64,000 nt of DNA from VAZQ01 sp963744275 (GTDB lineage: Bacteria; Pseudomonadota; Alphaproteobacteria; Rhizobiales; Xanthobacteraceae), in assembly GCA_963744275.1 (NCBI GenBank), contig CAVUSX010000001.1, forward strand, positions 1 through 64,000. The letters run 5' to 3'. Positions 47,819-57,138 of the stretch are shown in pieces; position 1 is the stretch's first letter; every line of letters begins with the position of its first letter. The position numbers were made by a program, and so were the translations under genes. The notes beneath the pieces were generated by a model. The model saw nothing but the letters and a program-made list of their open reading frames with translations, was not told the origin of the DNA and ran no database searches.

Positions 47819-49876
47819 TCACTGGATCACGGTCAGCAGGCTCTGCATCATCTGGTTGGCGGTCGTCATCACCTTGGCGCTGGCCGAATAGGCCTGCTGG
47901 GCCACGATCAGATGGCTGAACTGCGTGGCGATATCGACGTTGGAGGCCTCGACCGAGTTGCCCGACGATCTGCCCGGTGGCGCCGAGAACAGCGGCGGTC
48001 CGGAATCGGCGGTCGCCGCATAGGCGCCGCCGTTGAGCGCCTGCAGCCCGTCCTGGCCGTTGAAGTTCGCCAGGGTGACCTGCGCCAGCGGGATATTCTG
48101 TCCGTTCGAGAACGTGCCGACCACGCGGTTCTGGCCGTTGACGGCGATCGTATTGCAGCTTGCCGGCGGCAAATCCGTTCTGCTGAAACGCATTGACCTG
48201 GACGGTGCCGCTGGTATCCGCGAACTGCGTCAGCCCGTTGCTGCCCAAGATCGAGCTGAACGTTGCCGAGCGAGTCGCCGTTGACCGTGAGATTGGGGAG
48301 CGTGAGGCTCGACAGCGGCGGATTCATCTGGCCGCTCGAATTGAACGTGAAGATCGTTCCGACGTTTTGCCAGGCCGACTGCGTGCCGGTCGCGTTCGAG
48401 TTGGTCTGATAGAACAGCTGCCAGGTATCGACGCCGCCGGTCGCTACGCTGTCGGTCTTGGCCCAGCGCAACTGAACATTCACCGGATTGCCGGTCGAGT
48501 CGTAGGCGGTCACCGAGCCGCCGGATATGGATTCGTTGGTGAACGTCTGCACGTCGTCGGCGATAACCGTTCCATTGGCGGGCAACGGCGAGCAGGTTTT
48601 GAATGCCGAAGCGCGAGGCGCCGCGCGTTGCCGCCGACCGCGATCTGGTCGGTCGGGTTCGGGCCGTGACGTCGATGTTCCCGTTGGCCGTGTTCACGGT
48701 GGCGGTGACGTTGCCGAGGGCCGCCAGCGCGGTTTGCAACTGCGCCAGAGTTGCGACTTGACCGCCGGGCCGAAGGTGATGGTCGAGGTCACCGGGCGGC
48801 CGGGCGGCGTCGGTCGTGAACGGTGAGGGTCTGGCCCGCCGCGACGGTATTCTGCGTGAGCAGGTTGGTCGGTTGGAAGCTGTTTTGGCCGGCACCGAAG
48901 CCGATCGCGGTATCGGCGCCGGTGCCGCCGACCGTGATCGGAACCGGGAAGTTGCCGCCGGTCAAGCACCAGCTGGTTGCCGGGCTCACCGTCGGCTTGA
49001 CGCAGCGCGATTGCCGCGGCCCCGCGTTGATGGCGGTGATCAGGTCCGCGACCGTATCGCCGGCCGTGTACGTGTAGGTGGTCGTGTTGGTTCCGTCGTT
49101 CACGGTGATCGTGTGGCCGGCGGGCCGGCCGTGAAGCCGAGCGAAGCCAGCGGCGTCGTGGCGCCGCTGGCCAGGACGACGCTGCCGGTTCCCACCGCCT
49201 TCGCGTCCGGCAGCAGGGTCGCCCCGGTGCCGGTGATGCTTGCCGGCCGCCGGCGCTCCCACCAGCGGATTGGCCGTGAATCCGATCGGATTGAGCAGGT
49301 TGGAGCCGGGAACGGTGGTGCTGCTGTTGGCGGTCGTGGGATTGCTGGCAAGATTGGCCTGATACTGGATCTGGGTGGTCGGCTGGGCCGGCACGAAGTT
49401 GGTGCTGAATTGGAGAACCGACGGGACGCTGCCGAGCGGATTGCCGGTCGAGGCGCTCACCGGAATGCCCATCAGGTAGTAGCCGGCGCCGTTGACCAGA
49501 AAGCCGCCTTGGTTTTCCTGAAAGTCGCCGCGGCGCGTATAATCTGTCGAACCCGCTGAAGACCGGCTGGTTGTCGGGGAACGACGGTCGGCTTCGCCAC
49601 CACGAACCAGCCGTCGCCGTTGATCGCCAAATTCGTGCTGACGGCGGCGGACTGGATCGAGCCTTGGACGGTGTTGGTCGCGACCGAGTCCGCGAGCACG
49701 CTGCCGGACGTTTGCTGGCCGCGCGGCCGCCAACGACACAGGGCGTCGAAGCCCGTGTCGGTCTCCTTGAAGCCGGTGGTCTGCGAGTTGGCGATGTTGC
49801 CGGAGATGTTTTGCAGCGCGAACGACTGCGCTTGCAGGCCCCCGACGGCGGTCGTGAGAGCATCAAATAGACCCAT
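47819..49876 (-). CDS. flgE: Flagellar hook protein FlgE, heavily frameshifted
   Basis: FlgE polymerises into the hook. The N-terminus MGLFDALTTAVGGLQAQSFA with NISGNIANSQTTGFKE is diagnostic, followed by NLAINGDGWFVVAKP. The C-terminus reads VTLANFNGQDGLQALNGGAY and SNVDIATQFSHLIVAQQAYS, ending NQMMQSLLTVIQ. Between them, recognisable hook sequence changes frame about ten times (for example near 49590, 49530, 49240, 49140, 48960, 48810, 48600, 48260, 48170 and 47960). The span of about 685 codons fits large alphaproteobacterial FlgE. A sigma-54 promoter lies about 100 bp upstream. Confidence 0.85.
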
Positions 49877-50157
49877 GACTCAGTCTCCAACTGCGTTCCG
49901 GGCGGCCGCCGACATGATCCGTCGCGGGGCCGCACCGGTGGCCCGACAACGGTGCATCGACACCGATGGAGCCAACATCGCAATCCGCGTGCCAAAGAAA
50001 TTATTCAGGCGGATCAAGCGCTTCGCTGATCGCCGCGCGGCCGCGCCCGGCAAAAACGCGTCGCCGGCGGCAATTTCTGCCGGGGCGCAGCCGGCTGCCT
50101 CGTCATCGTGAGAAATGGTCTAGAAACCGCAGCCGGAGCGCTGCAGCGAGGACGAGC
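49877..50157. other. Divergent region between flgE and moxR
   Basis: 281 bp without a gene. It carries a sigma-54 promoter facing flgE (49978-49995). The moxR side has only a ribosome site (GCGAGGACGAG) just before its ATG. Confidence 0.5.
49978..49995 (-). promoter_or_regulatory. Sigma-54 promoter of flgE-flgK-flgL
   Basis: On the reverse strand TTGGCACG-CGGA-TTGCG matches the sigma-54 consensus almost perfectly, with GG and GC ten bases apart. It is the best of the three sigma-54 sites in the window. Confidence 0.75.
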
Positions 50158-51004
50158 ATGCGTTTCAGCGGCACCCGCGCCTATGTGGCGACCGAGGATT
50201 TGAAGGTCGCGGTCAACGCCGCGATCGCGCTCGAGCGGCCGCTCTTGGTCAAGGGCGAGCCCGGCACCGGCAAGACCGTGCTGGCGCTCGAGATCGCCAA
50301 GAGCCTCGATGCGCCGCTCCTGGAGTGGCACATCAAATCGACCACCAAGGCGCTGCAGGGCCTCTACGAATACGACGCGGTGTCGCGGCTGCGCGACAGC
50401 CAGCTCGGCGACGAGCGGGTCGGCGACATCCGCAACTACATCAAGCGCGGCAAGCTGTGGGACGCCTTCGTGGCGGACGAGCGTCCGGTGCTGCTGATCG
50501 ACGAGATCGACAAGGCCGACATCGAGTTTCCCAACGATCTGCTGCAGGAGCTCGACCGGATGGAGTTCTTCGTCTACGAGACCGGCGAGACCGTGCGGGC
50601 CCGCCGCCGCCCGATCGTGATCATCACCTCCAACAACGAGAAGGAGCTGCCGGACGCGTTCCTGCGCCGCTGCTTCTTCCACTACATCCGCTTTCCCGAT
50701 CCCGACACCATGCGGGCGATCGTCGACGTGCACTTTCCCGGCATCAAGCAGCGCCTGGTGAGCGAGGCGCTGCACCTGTTCTACGAGGTGCGCGAGGTGC
50801 CGGGCCTGAAGAAGAAGCCCTCGACCTCGGAGCTGCTCGACTGGCTCAAGCTCTTGCTGGTCGAGGACATCGCGCCCGGAGACGTTGCGCGAGCGCGATC
50901 CCAAGAAGCTGATCCCGCCGCTGCACGGCGCGCTCCTCAAGAACGAGCAGGACGTCCACCTGTTCGAGCGGCTGGCCTTCATGGCGCGGCGCGAGGGGCG
51001 CTGA
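50158..51004 (+). CDS. MoxR-family AAA+ ATPase, one frameshift
   Basis: MoxR ATPases act as chaperones that help activate partner proteins, often with VWA-domain proteins. The protein starts MRFSGTRAYVATEDLKVAVN, with Walker A GEPGTGKT near residue 40, Walker B PVLLIDEIDKAD near residue 115 and sensor IITSNNEKELPDAFLRRC near residue 155. The frame breaks near 50882; the other frame gives the true end RDPKKLIPPLHGALLKNEQD and HLFERLAFMARREGR to TGA 51004. The usual VWA gene is not next to it; instead a secreted protein follows. A copy of its last 30 codons lies at 51811-51898. Confidence 0.85.
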
Positions 51005-51165
51005 GCGACCACCGGCCCTTCGGCAAGCATCGGCCTCGGACCCTCGAACGCCGAGACGACCTCGCACCATCGAGCTTGTCCTTCGCAACGCCACGCCCCG
51101 GCATTCGTTCTCGCCCTGGCCGACTTTGGTGTAGACTGGAGCTTCCTGTCTCTTGGAGAAGCGTA

Positions 51166-51789
51166 ATGCGTCGCCGAGTATCGCTGCTTTTGTGCTCGTC
51201 TCTCGCAATCCTGGGACTGGCGGCGGCACGACTTCCAGGGAATGCCGCCGACCGCGCCCCCTGCAGCGGGCATGAATTGCTTTCGACGCCGCGCCCGGAG
51301 CAAAGCTGCACCGATGTGAAACCGCGGATCTACCCGTCTCCCGACGGGGCCCTGCGGGCGGTGGTGCTCCCCGCCGATATCAGCCTCGATGCGACGCCGG
51401 ACATGGAGAGCCGCGTCGTGCTGCGGACCAGCAAAGGTGCTACGCTGACCTCGAAGGACCATTCCTCGCCGCGCGGCATGGACGGGTATTACGTCGTCAC
51501 CGCCAAATGGTCACCCGACTCGCAATTCTTCGTCTACAGCCTGTCGTCGTCCGGCGGTCACTCGCCTTGGTCGTTTCCCATGATGGTGTACGGCCGCAAG
51601 AAGAATTTCATCGCCGCTTTCAGCGACCTGATCGGCGGCAATCCGACGGTCTCGGGGGATTTCAGTTTCACCGGACCGCACAGCGTGACCGCCAGCACCT
51701 GGAAGCAGCCCGGATCGATCGACGACAAGGTTCCGGTGAGCGTCGACCTCGAGGAAGCGTTCGGGAAGTTGCCGCCGTCGTCGGAATAG
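51166..51789 (+). CDS. Secreted protein of unknown function
   Basis: A 207-residue protein with a Sec signal peptide (MRRRVSLLLCSSLAILGLAA, cleavage near NAA) and two cysteines soon after (APCSGHELL; EQSCTDVKPR) that could form a disulfide. The region VVTAKWSPDSQFFVYSLSSS resembles a beta-propeller blade (WD40-like/TolB style). ATG 51166 follows GGAGAAG. It sits between moxR and a duplicated piece of the moxR 3' end, so it seems to have been inserted into the moxR locus. No function is assigned. Confidence 0.65.
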   Translation: MRRRVSLLLCSSLAILGLAAARLPGNAADRAPCSGHELLSTPRPEQSCTDVKPRIYPSPDGALRAVVLPADISLDATPDMESRVVLRTSKGATLTSKDHSSPRGMDGYYVVTAKWSPDSQFFVYSLSSSGGHSPWSFPMMVYGRKKNFIAAFSDLIGGNPTVSGDFSFTGPHSVTASTWKQPGSIDDKVPVSVDLEEAFGKLPPSSE

Positions 51790-51810
51790 CGGGAGTGCCT
51801 TCAAGGCCCT

Positions 51811-51898
51811 GCCGCTCCATCGCGCCTCTCTCGAGAACGAGCCGTACGTTCACCTCTTCGAGCGGCTCGCCTGCACGGCCGAACGCGAGGGCCGCTGA
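51811..51898 (+). pseudogene. Duplicated 3' end of moxR
   Basis: The sequence encodes PLHRASLENEPYVHLFERLA and then CTAEREGR followed by a stop. The moxR end reads PLHGALLKNEQDVHLFERLA and FMARREGR (50915-51004). The copies are clearly related but diverged at about one third of residues. It marks the far side of the inserted secreted-protein gene and overlaps the convergent oxidoreductase stop. Confidence 0.7.
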
Positions 51899-53382
51899 TC
51901 GACCGCCGGCTGGTCGTCGGCGGTCGGCAGCGCATCGAGCGGCGGGTCGGCGGGAAGCTCGACGGCGGGAATCTCCATGGCGACCGTGGAGGGCGGCTCC
52001 GGCGGCGCTGCTCGCTCCGGCCGGATCTTCGCCGGCACCGGACGCGTCCGCGGCGGCTGCGCCTGCTGACCGCCGGCGGCGCGCCGGCGCGCCTGTTGCG
52101 CCCTGCCCTCATCGCGGCGGCGGGTCCACCAATAGCCGGCCTGCGCGGCGACGCGGCCGGTGAGGCCGCCCGCCCAGATCAGCTCGAACGGCAGGAACAA
52201 GCGCCAGGTATCGTCGCCGTCCACGATGGCGCGCGCGATCAGGTTGCCGGCCATCGCGGTGGTATTGATGCCGTGCCCGCCGAAACCGCTCGCCAGCCAT
52301 ATGCCCGGCGTGAGCTCCCCGATCTGCGGCATGCCGTGGATGGTGCGGCCGAGCACGCCCGACCAGCGGTGCTCGATCGCGACCTGACCGAGCTGCGGAT
52401 AGAGCCTGGCGATGTCGGCGGCGAGCTCCGCGGCGAAGCGCCCGGGATCGGCTTCCCACAGGGTGGCCCGCCCGGAGATCAGCAGGCGATCGCCATCGAC
52501 GATGCGGTAATGATTGTCGGCACGCTCGCCGTCGCTGACCGCGCCATGGAAGGTGATCGCGTCGGCGAGGCGCGGCCCGAGCGGCGCGGTCACCGCCAGA
52601 TAGGTCCATATCGGCAGCAAGGTGGCGGCGACCCGCGGCATCAGCGCGCCGATGTGAACGTTGCCGGCGAGCACCACATGGGCGGCGCGCAGCCTTCCCT
52701 TCGGGGTCTCGATCCGCTTGCGCACCCCGGCCGGGTCGATCGTCACCGCCGGCGTATGCTCGAAGATATGCGCCCCCGCCGCCTCGGCGAGCGCCGCCAG
52801 CCCGAGCGCATAATTGAGCGGATGCAGATGGAAGGCGCGCGGATAATAGATGGCGTTGAAATAGTGGTCGCTCTTGAGCACGTCGCGCACCCGGTCGGTC
52901 GCCCAGCCCTCGACCTCGGCGCCGATGTCCTGCCCGATCAGCTGCAGGGCCCCGATGATGCGGTCGGCGTCATCCACCTTGGAGACGTTGAGCCAGCCGT
53001 CGATCGGTTCGACGTCCGGCATGCCGGTGTCCTGGATGGTGGTGCGCACATATTCGAGGCCGGCTTCCGACAGCGCCCACAATTCCCGCGCCCGCGCCAG
53101 CCCCACCCGCTCCCAGATGGCGCCGATCGGAGCAGCGAAGCCCGGCAGCACGAAGCCGCAATTCCGTCCGGACGCATTGCCGGCGATGCGCCCGCTCTCC
53201 AGGACCGCCACCGACCAGCCGCCGCGGGCGATCTCGCGCGCCGTGGTCAGGCCGGCCAGACCCGCGCCGACAACGCAAACATCCACATCGAGATCGCCCG
53301 CCAGCGGCGCGCGTGGCGGCGCCGGCGTCGCGGTGGCGCTGTACCAGCCGGGCGGGTAGTCGGCTCGATCGGACGCGCTCAC
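51850..53382 (-). CDS. FAD-dependent amine oxidoreductase (DAO family, PuuB-like)
   Basis: A flavoprotein oxidase of the D-amino-acid oxidase superfamily. The FAD motif VCVVGAGLAGLTTAREIARG lies near residue 35, with SGRNCGFVLPGF and the family end RWSGVLGRTIHGMPQIGELT and WLASGFGGHGINTTAMAG. The closest known relatives act on gamma-glutamylputrescine or other amines. The GTG at 53382 follows GGAGATGAC. The C-terminal 90 residues are Pro/Arg/Ala-rich and extend beyond the family. The stop overlaps the moxR fragment on the other strand, so that tail may have been gained there. Confidence 0.8.
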   Translation of the reverse strand: MSASDRADYPPGWYSATATPAPPRAPLAGDLDVDVCVVGAGLAGLTTAREIARGGWSVAVLESGRIAGNASGRNCGFVLPGFAAPIGAIWERVGLARARELWALSEAGLEYVRTTIQDTGMPDVEPIDGWLNVSKVDDADRIIGALQLIGQDIGAEVEGWATDRVRDVLKSDHYFNAIYYPRAFHLHPLNYALGLAALAEAAGAHIFEHTPAVTIDPAGVRKRIETPKGRLRAAHVVLAGNVHIGALMPRVAATLLPIWTYLAVTAPLGPRLADAITFHGAVSDGERADNHYRIVDGDRLLISGRATLWEADPGRFAAELAADIARLYPQLGQVAIEHRWSGVLGRTIHGMPQIGELTPGIWLASGFGGHGINTTAMAGNLIARAIVDGDDTWRLFLPFELIWAGGLTGRVAAQAGYWWTRRRDEGRAQQARRRAAGGQQAQPPRTRPVPAKIRPERAAPPEPPSTVAMEIPAVELPADPPLDALPTADDQPAVDQRPSRSAVQASRSKR

Positions 53383-53515
53383 GTCATCTCCCTCACCGGC
53401 CGGGCCGAGTTCGTCCCGGCGGCTGCATCACGAGCACATTGTGCTAGGCTCACTCATGCTAGACTGCCGCGCCGAAGAAATCGATGCTGCTTAGCTGCCG
53501 AGCCGTCGAGCCGAC

Positions 53516-54037
53516 ATGCGATTGATGCTGCTGCGCCATGCCAAGGCGGAAAAGGCCGAATCCGGCATGCGCGATCGCGACCGCCGGCTCACCGCGCGCG
53601 GGCGCGACGACGCCGCCCGGATCGCTGCCCACATGGTGCGGCATGCGCTCACGCCCGACCGGGTGCTGATATCGTCCGCACAGCGCACGCGCGAGACCTG
53701 GGAGTGCATGGCGCCGGCATTTTCCTCAAGCCTGCCGGTCGACTACCAGGATCGCCTGTATGAAAGCGGCACCGAAACCATCCTGACCGCGATCAAGGCC
53801 GCCGATCCGACCGCATCCGCGCTCCTGGTGATCGGCCACAATCCGGGTTTGCATGACACGGCGCGGCTCCTGCTCGCGCACCGCGGCGGCGGGGCGCAAG
53901 CGCTCGACGACGGTCTGCCGACCTGCGGCCTCGTCGTGATCGATTTTGGCGAAGACGGCCGGGGCAAGCTCGCCGCCCGCAGCGGCCGCCTCGAGGCCTT
54001 CGTCACTCCGAGGCTGATCAAGTCCGGGAAGGATTGA
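53516..54037 (+). CDS. SixA-type phosphohistidine phosphatase
   Basis: A histidine phosphatase superfamily protein that removes phosphate from phosphohistidine. It starts MRLMLLRHAKAEKAESGMRD with the catalytic LRHAK motif. RVLISSAQRTRETWE and LLVIGHNPGLHDTARLLL supply the second Arg and His. The 173-residue ORF is intact. It is separated from the divergent oxidoreductase by 133 bp and may share transcription with the following usp gene. Confidence 0.82.
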   Translation: MRLMLLRHAKAEKAESGMRDRDRRLTARGRDDAARIAAHMVRHALTPDRVLISSAQRTRETWECMAPAFSSSLPVDYQDRLYESGTETILTAIKAADPTASALLVIGHNPGLHDTARLLLAHRGGGAQALDDGLPTCGLVVIDFGEDGRGKLAARSGRLEAFVTPRLIKSGKD

Positions 54038-54128
54038 GCGCCGGCCGGCCGTTCGGCCGGGTTCGCGCGAGCGCGCAAACGTGGCATGATGACGTGTGGT
54101 TTCAAGAATCCCGGGAGCAAGCGGCGCC

Positions 54129-54569
54129 ATGTACAAGCACATCCTGGTCCCGGTCGATCTCTCCGACCCCGAATTGGCCAAGCCGGCGCTCGCCACCGCG
54201 GTGATGATGGTGGCGCAGTCGGGCGGCTCGGTTCGCCTGATCAACATCATGCCGCTCACGCCGGTGATGCTGGCCGAATACGTGCCGGCGGATTTCGAGT
54301 CGCAGCAGCGCAAGTCGGCCGAAGAGGCGCTGGCGATCGTCGCCAAGGAAACCGGCCTCGATCCGGCCCGGGTCTCGGCGGTGGTGCGCCAGGGCGGCAT
54401 CTACCAGGAGATCCTCGAGGAGGCCAATGCCATGAAGGCGGACCTCATCGTGATGACCTCGCATCGTCCGCAGCGCCCGGCGGTGCGCACCTATTTCCTC
54501 GGCTCCAATGCCGGCCACGTGGTCCGCTACGCGAAGTGCTCGGTGCTGGTGGTGCGGCATCGAGAGTGA
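54129..54569 (+). CDS. Universal stress protein (UspA family)
   Basis: A 146-residue UspA-fold protein. It starts MYKHILVPVDLSDPELAKPA, has the central DPARVSAVVRQGGIYQEILE region and ends with the nucleotide-binding motif GSNAGHVVRYAKCSVLVVR. ATG 54129 is chosen over an in-frame GTG at 54096. Uses ATP binding or dimer signalling under stress; the precise role is unknown. It is followed at once by a tandem inverted repeat that may end transcription. Confidence 0.85.
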   Translation: MYKHILVPVDLSDPELAKPALATAVMMVAQSGGSVRLINIMPLTPVMLAEYVPADFESQQRKSAEEALAIVAKETGLDPARVSAVVRQGGIYQEILEEANAMKADLIVMTSHRPQRPAVRTYFLGSNAGHVVRYAKCSVLVVRHRE

Positions 54570-54571
54570 GG

Positions 54572-54681
54572 CGAATGGTGAGTGGTGAATGGTGAGTGAG
54601 TGAGTGGTGAACAGCAAGGAAGAGCACTACTTCACCCTATTCACTACTCACTATTCACTATTCACTATTCACCATTCATTC
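54572..54681. repeat. Long imperfect inverted repeat of GGTGAGT/TTCACTA units
   Basis: The left half is made of GAATGGTGAGTGGTGAAT-like units (54572-54610). The right half is TTCACTATTCACTATTCACT and CATTCATTCC (54631-54681), approximately its reverse complement. It lies between convergent genes, includes the stop codon of the minus-strand Bug gene, and would fold into a long transcript hairpin. Confidence 0.75.
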
Positions 54682-55721
54682 CTTCATCGCCTCGATCGCC
54701 AGCTTCACCACCCCCGGCGGGCTGGCGTAAATCTCGTTGATCAGCGCGTCGGCCTCGGCTCCGGAGACCGGGCGCACCTCCAGGTCCTGGCGCTTGGCAT
54801 CGGCCAGGAACTCGGGATCCGTCATGGTGGCGTCGAAGGCCGCGCGCAGCGCCTTGAGCCGCTCGGGCGGAATTCCCGGCGGCGCCACATAGGGCCGCGC
54901 CATCATTTGACGGGAGAGAATCAGCTTGAGCGCCGCGCGCTGGTCGGCGTCGCGCGCGACCTCCAGGATCGAGGGCGTATCGGGCAGCTCGGCGAGCTTT
55001 TCGGCTGGCGAGCTGGAGCGCCACCTTGATGCTTTCGACTGATAGAGATCCTTGTTCCAAGCTCATCATGCTCGACCACGACCAGCCGCAGCGGCCGTCG
55101 ACCTCTGCGGGTGATGGCCAGCACCACGTCGGCGGCGCTGTGATAGCCGGTGACCACCTTCATCGGCAGGCCGAACATCTTGCGCAGCACGGTCGGGAAC
55201 ACGTCGCTGTCGGCGCCCGCCCCGGTGCTGCCGATCACATAGGACTTGCTCTGCATGTCCTGCCAGCTGGCGACGCCGCTGTCGGAGCGGAACGCGCAGA
55301 CCCCGACCTCGTTCGAGATGCTGCCGAGCCAGCCGTATTTCGCCGCCACATATTGCACGCCCTCGGCGCGGCCGAGCAGCGGATCGAGGAACACGCCGCG
55401 CGAGAATCCCCCGAACGCGGTCCCGTCCTTGGGGGCGATGTTGTAGAGATAGTTGGCGGCCTTGATGCTGCCGGCGCCGGGCATGTTCTGCACCACGATC
55501 GCGGGATTGCCCGGGATGTGGCGGCCCATATAGCGGGCGAGCGCGCGCGCATACACGTCATAGCCGCCGCCCGGCGCGTAGCCGATCACGAGCTGGAGGC
55601 TCTTGCCGGCATAGAAATCCGCAATCGGATCGGCGGCCCGCGCCGCCGTGGTGGCTTGCGCCGTCGCGCCGGCCGCGATGCCCAATATGCCGAAGGCAAA
55701 ACCTCGCCCGAACCCGCTCAT
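54676..55721 (-). CDS. Bug/TctC-family substrate-binding protein, frameshifted
   Basis: A periplasmic binding protein of the tricarboxylate family. It starts MSGFGRGFAFGILGIAAGAT (signal peptide, cleavage near ARA), then FYAGKSLQLVIGYAPGGGYD and YARALARYMGRHIPGNPAIV, with NMPGAGSIKAANYL. The frame breaks near 55090 and again near 54915. The C-terminus then reads MMARPYVAPPGIPPERLKAL and ends IEAMKE. Reconstructed length is about 348 residues, normal. No permease genes accompany it, so it is an orphan like the other two Bug proteins in the window. Confidence 0.8.
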
Positions 55722-55826
55722 CGCGACCCTCTCGGCCGAACAGGGAGACAGCTCAGCCGCGCGAGTGTAGAGCGCCCTCCGGCGGGAGGAAAGGCGCATC
55801 GGCCATGCGACCGGTGCCTTCCGTAG

Positions 55827-55885
55827 GGCGGGTTCGCTTCAACCCGCCACCGGCGCGAGAGGGCGGGTTCGAGCGAACCCGCCCT
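55827..55885. repeat. Two REP-like palindromes (GGCGGGTT type)
   Basis: First palindrome GGCGGGTT-CGCTTC-AACCCGCC (55827-55848); second AGGGCGGGTTCG-AG-CGAACCCGCCCT (55860-55885), a perfect 12-bp stem. Similar GGGCGGGTT palindromes are dispersed in rhizobial genomes. They lie between two minus-strand genes and may stabilise or end transcripts. Confidence 0.75.
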
Positions 55886-55900
55886 GCGATCCGCCGCGCG

Positions 55901-56857
55901 TCAGTGCGCGCCGACCGGCTCGTGCGGTGCCTTCTCGTAGCCGTGCTTCTGCACGTTCATGTCGACCAGCTCGTCCGCCGCGCAGCCGGATTCGAGGAAG
56001 TCCCAGCTCTTCATCCATTCGTAGGTGCGCTGCAGCTCGTCGGCCGGGATCGGGGCCGGATCGACCAGATAGATCCGGCTCTCGCGCAGGTCGTCGATGG
56101 TCAGCTGCGCGATCTGCGGATCCTTGTTTTTGTAGTAGTCGAGGAAGTAGTGCATGTAGGCGCGCTTGTTGGCGTTGATGCGCCGCACCGCCTCGCGCAC
56201 CGCCCGGTTGAACGCGCTGTAGGTCTCGGCATCGACCCGGTCGGACGCCACCTCGGTGCCGTGATGGAACGCCGCCACCACCATGCGGCAGCCCATCTTC
56301 TCGGCCAGCGAAATATAGGGCTCGGTCAGCGTGGTGGCGTCGATCACGCCGTCCATCAAGAGCTTGAACCGATAGGGCGAGCCGTTCGGCACGCGGCCGA
56401 GCTTGATCAGGTCGCGCGGAACGAATCCTTCCAGCATCTGCAGGGTCAGATAGTGGGTGCCGAAGAAGAACGGGACGCCGATCTGCCGATTGGCGAATTG
56501 CTGCGGGGTCTGCACCGGCGAATCGCCGCGCACCACCAGCGCCGCATAGGTCACGATCGAGCGCCGGCCCACCTGACGGCTTTTCACCTTGGTGGCCTCG
56601 ACGCGCGAATAGTTGCCCCATTCGCAGGCGTTGTAGAGGTCGGCCTTGCCTTCCTCGAGCAGCTTGCCGTGGCTGGCGAAGCGCGGCGCGTCCTTGTGGC
56701 TGGTCACGTGCAGCTGCGGGGTCTTGTCGACGCCCTTCTCGCGATCGGCCCATTCGATCGTGAGCCCCTCCTTCTCGAACAGGCCTTCGTCATAGGCGAC
56801 CAGCTCCGCCAATCCCTGGAACGGCGCGGTCGTTTCCAACACCAGCTTCTTCTGCAT
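55901..56857 (-). CDS. NMT1/TauA-like substrate-binding protein without signal peptide
   Basis: A 318-residue periplasmic-binding-protein fold (MQKKLVLETTAPFQGLAELV; YDEGLFEKEGLTIEW; GVPFFFGTHYLTLQMLEGFV). It resembles NitT/TauT and THI5-like binding proteins. There is no N-terminal signal peptide or lipobox, so it is predicted to be cytoplasmic. Such proteins can be enzymes or sensors instead of transporter parts. No ABC permease or ATPase gene is adjacent. It is intact and starts at ATG 56857 with GGGAGAT upstream. Confidence 0.7.
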   Translation of the reverse strand: MQKKLVLETTAPFQGLAELVAYDEGLFEKEGLTIEWADREKGVDKTPQLHVTSHKDAPRFASHGKLLEEGKADLYNACEWGNYSRVEATKVKSRQVGRRSIVTYAALVVRGDSPVQTPQQFANRQIGVPFFFGTHYLTLQMLEGFVPRDLIKLGRVPNGSPYRFKLLMDGVIDATTLTEPYISLAEKMGCRMVVAAFHHGTEVASDRVDAETYSAFNRAVREAVRRINANKRAYMHYFLDYYKNKDPQIAQLTIDDLRESRIYLVDPAPIPADELQRTYEWMKSWDFLESGCAADELVDMNVQKHGYEKAPHEPVGAH

Positions 56858-57138
56858 GGAAAATCTCCCGTCGGTTGAGACGTCGGCAGCGCCACGGCGG
56901 CGCCGCGCCGGTCTGCGAGTGACGAGCGCGCAGCCGCATCACGCAACCGATGCGTCCGGCGTTCGGGCTTGGGCCCGTGCTCGGCGAGCTCGAAAACGTC
57001 GCCCTCGAGCTTCGCAACAAGGGCCAAAGCGCTCTGCGGTCCATCTCGCGCCGGCGCCGCGGATTGTCAATTTTGGCCATCAGGAATATTTACCTATTGT
57101 GGTCCGGCGGCGCGGCGATTCCTCCGCCAGGCGTTGGT

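Noticed and set aside
49966..51789. Single 607-residue protein joining MoxR and the secreted protein
   Set aside because: A frameshift near 50882 hides the moxR stop; the other frame gives the family C-terminus, and the secreted protein has its own ribosome site and signal peptide.
54572..54681. CRISPR array
   Set aside because: The repeats are 7-10 bp and directly adjacent with no spacers, and no cas gene is present.
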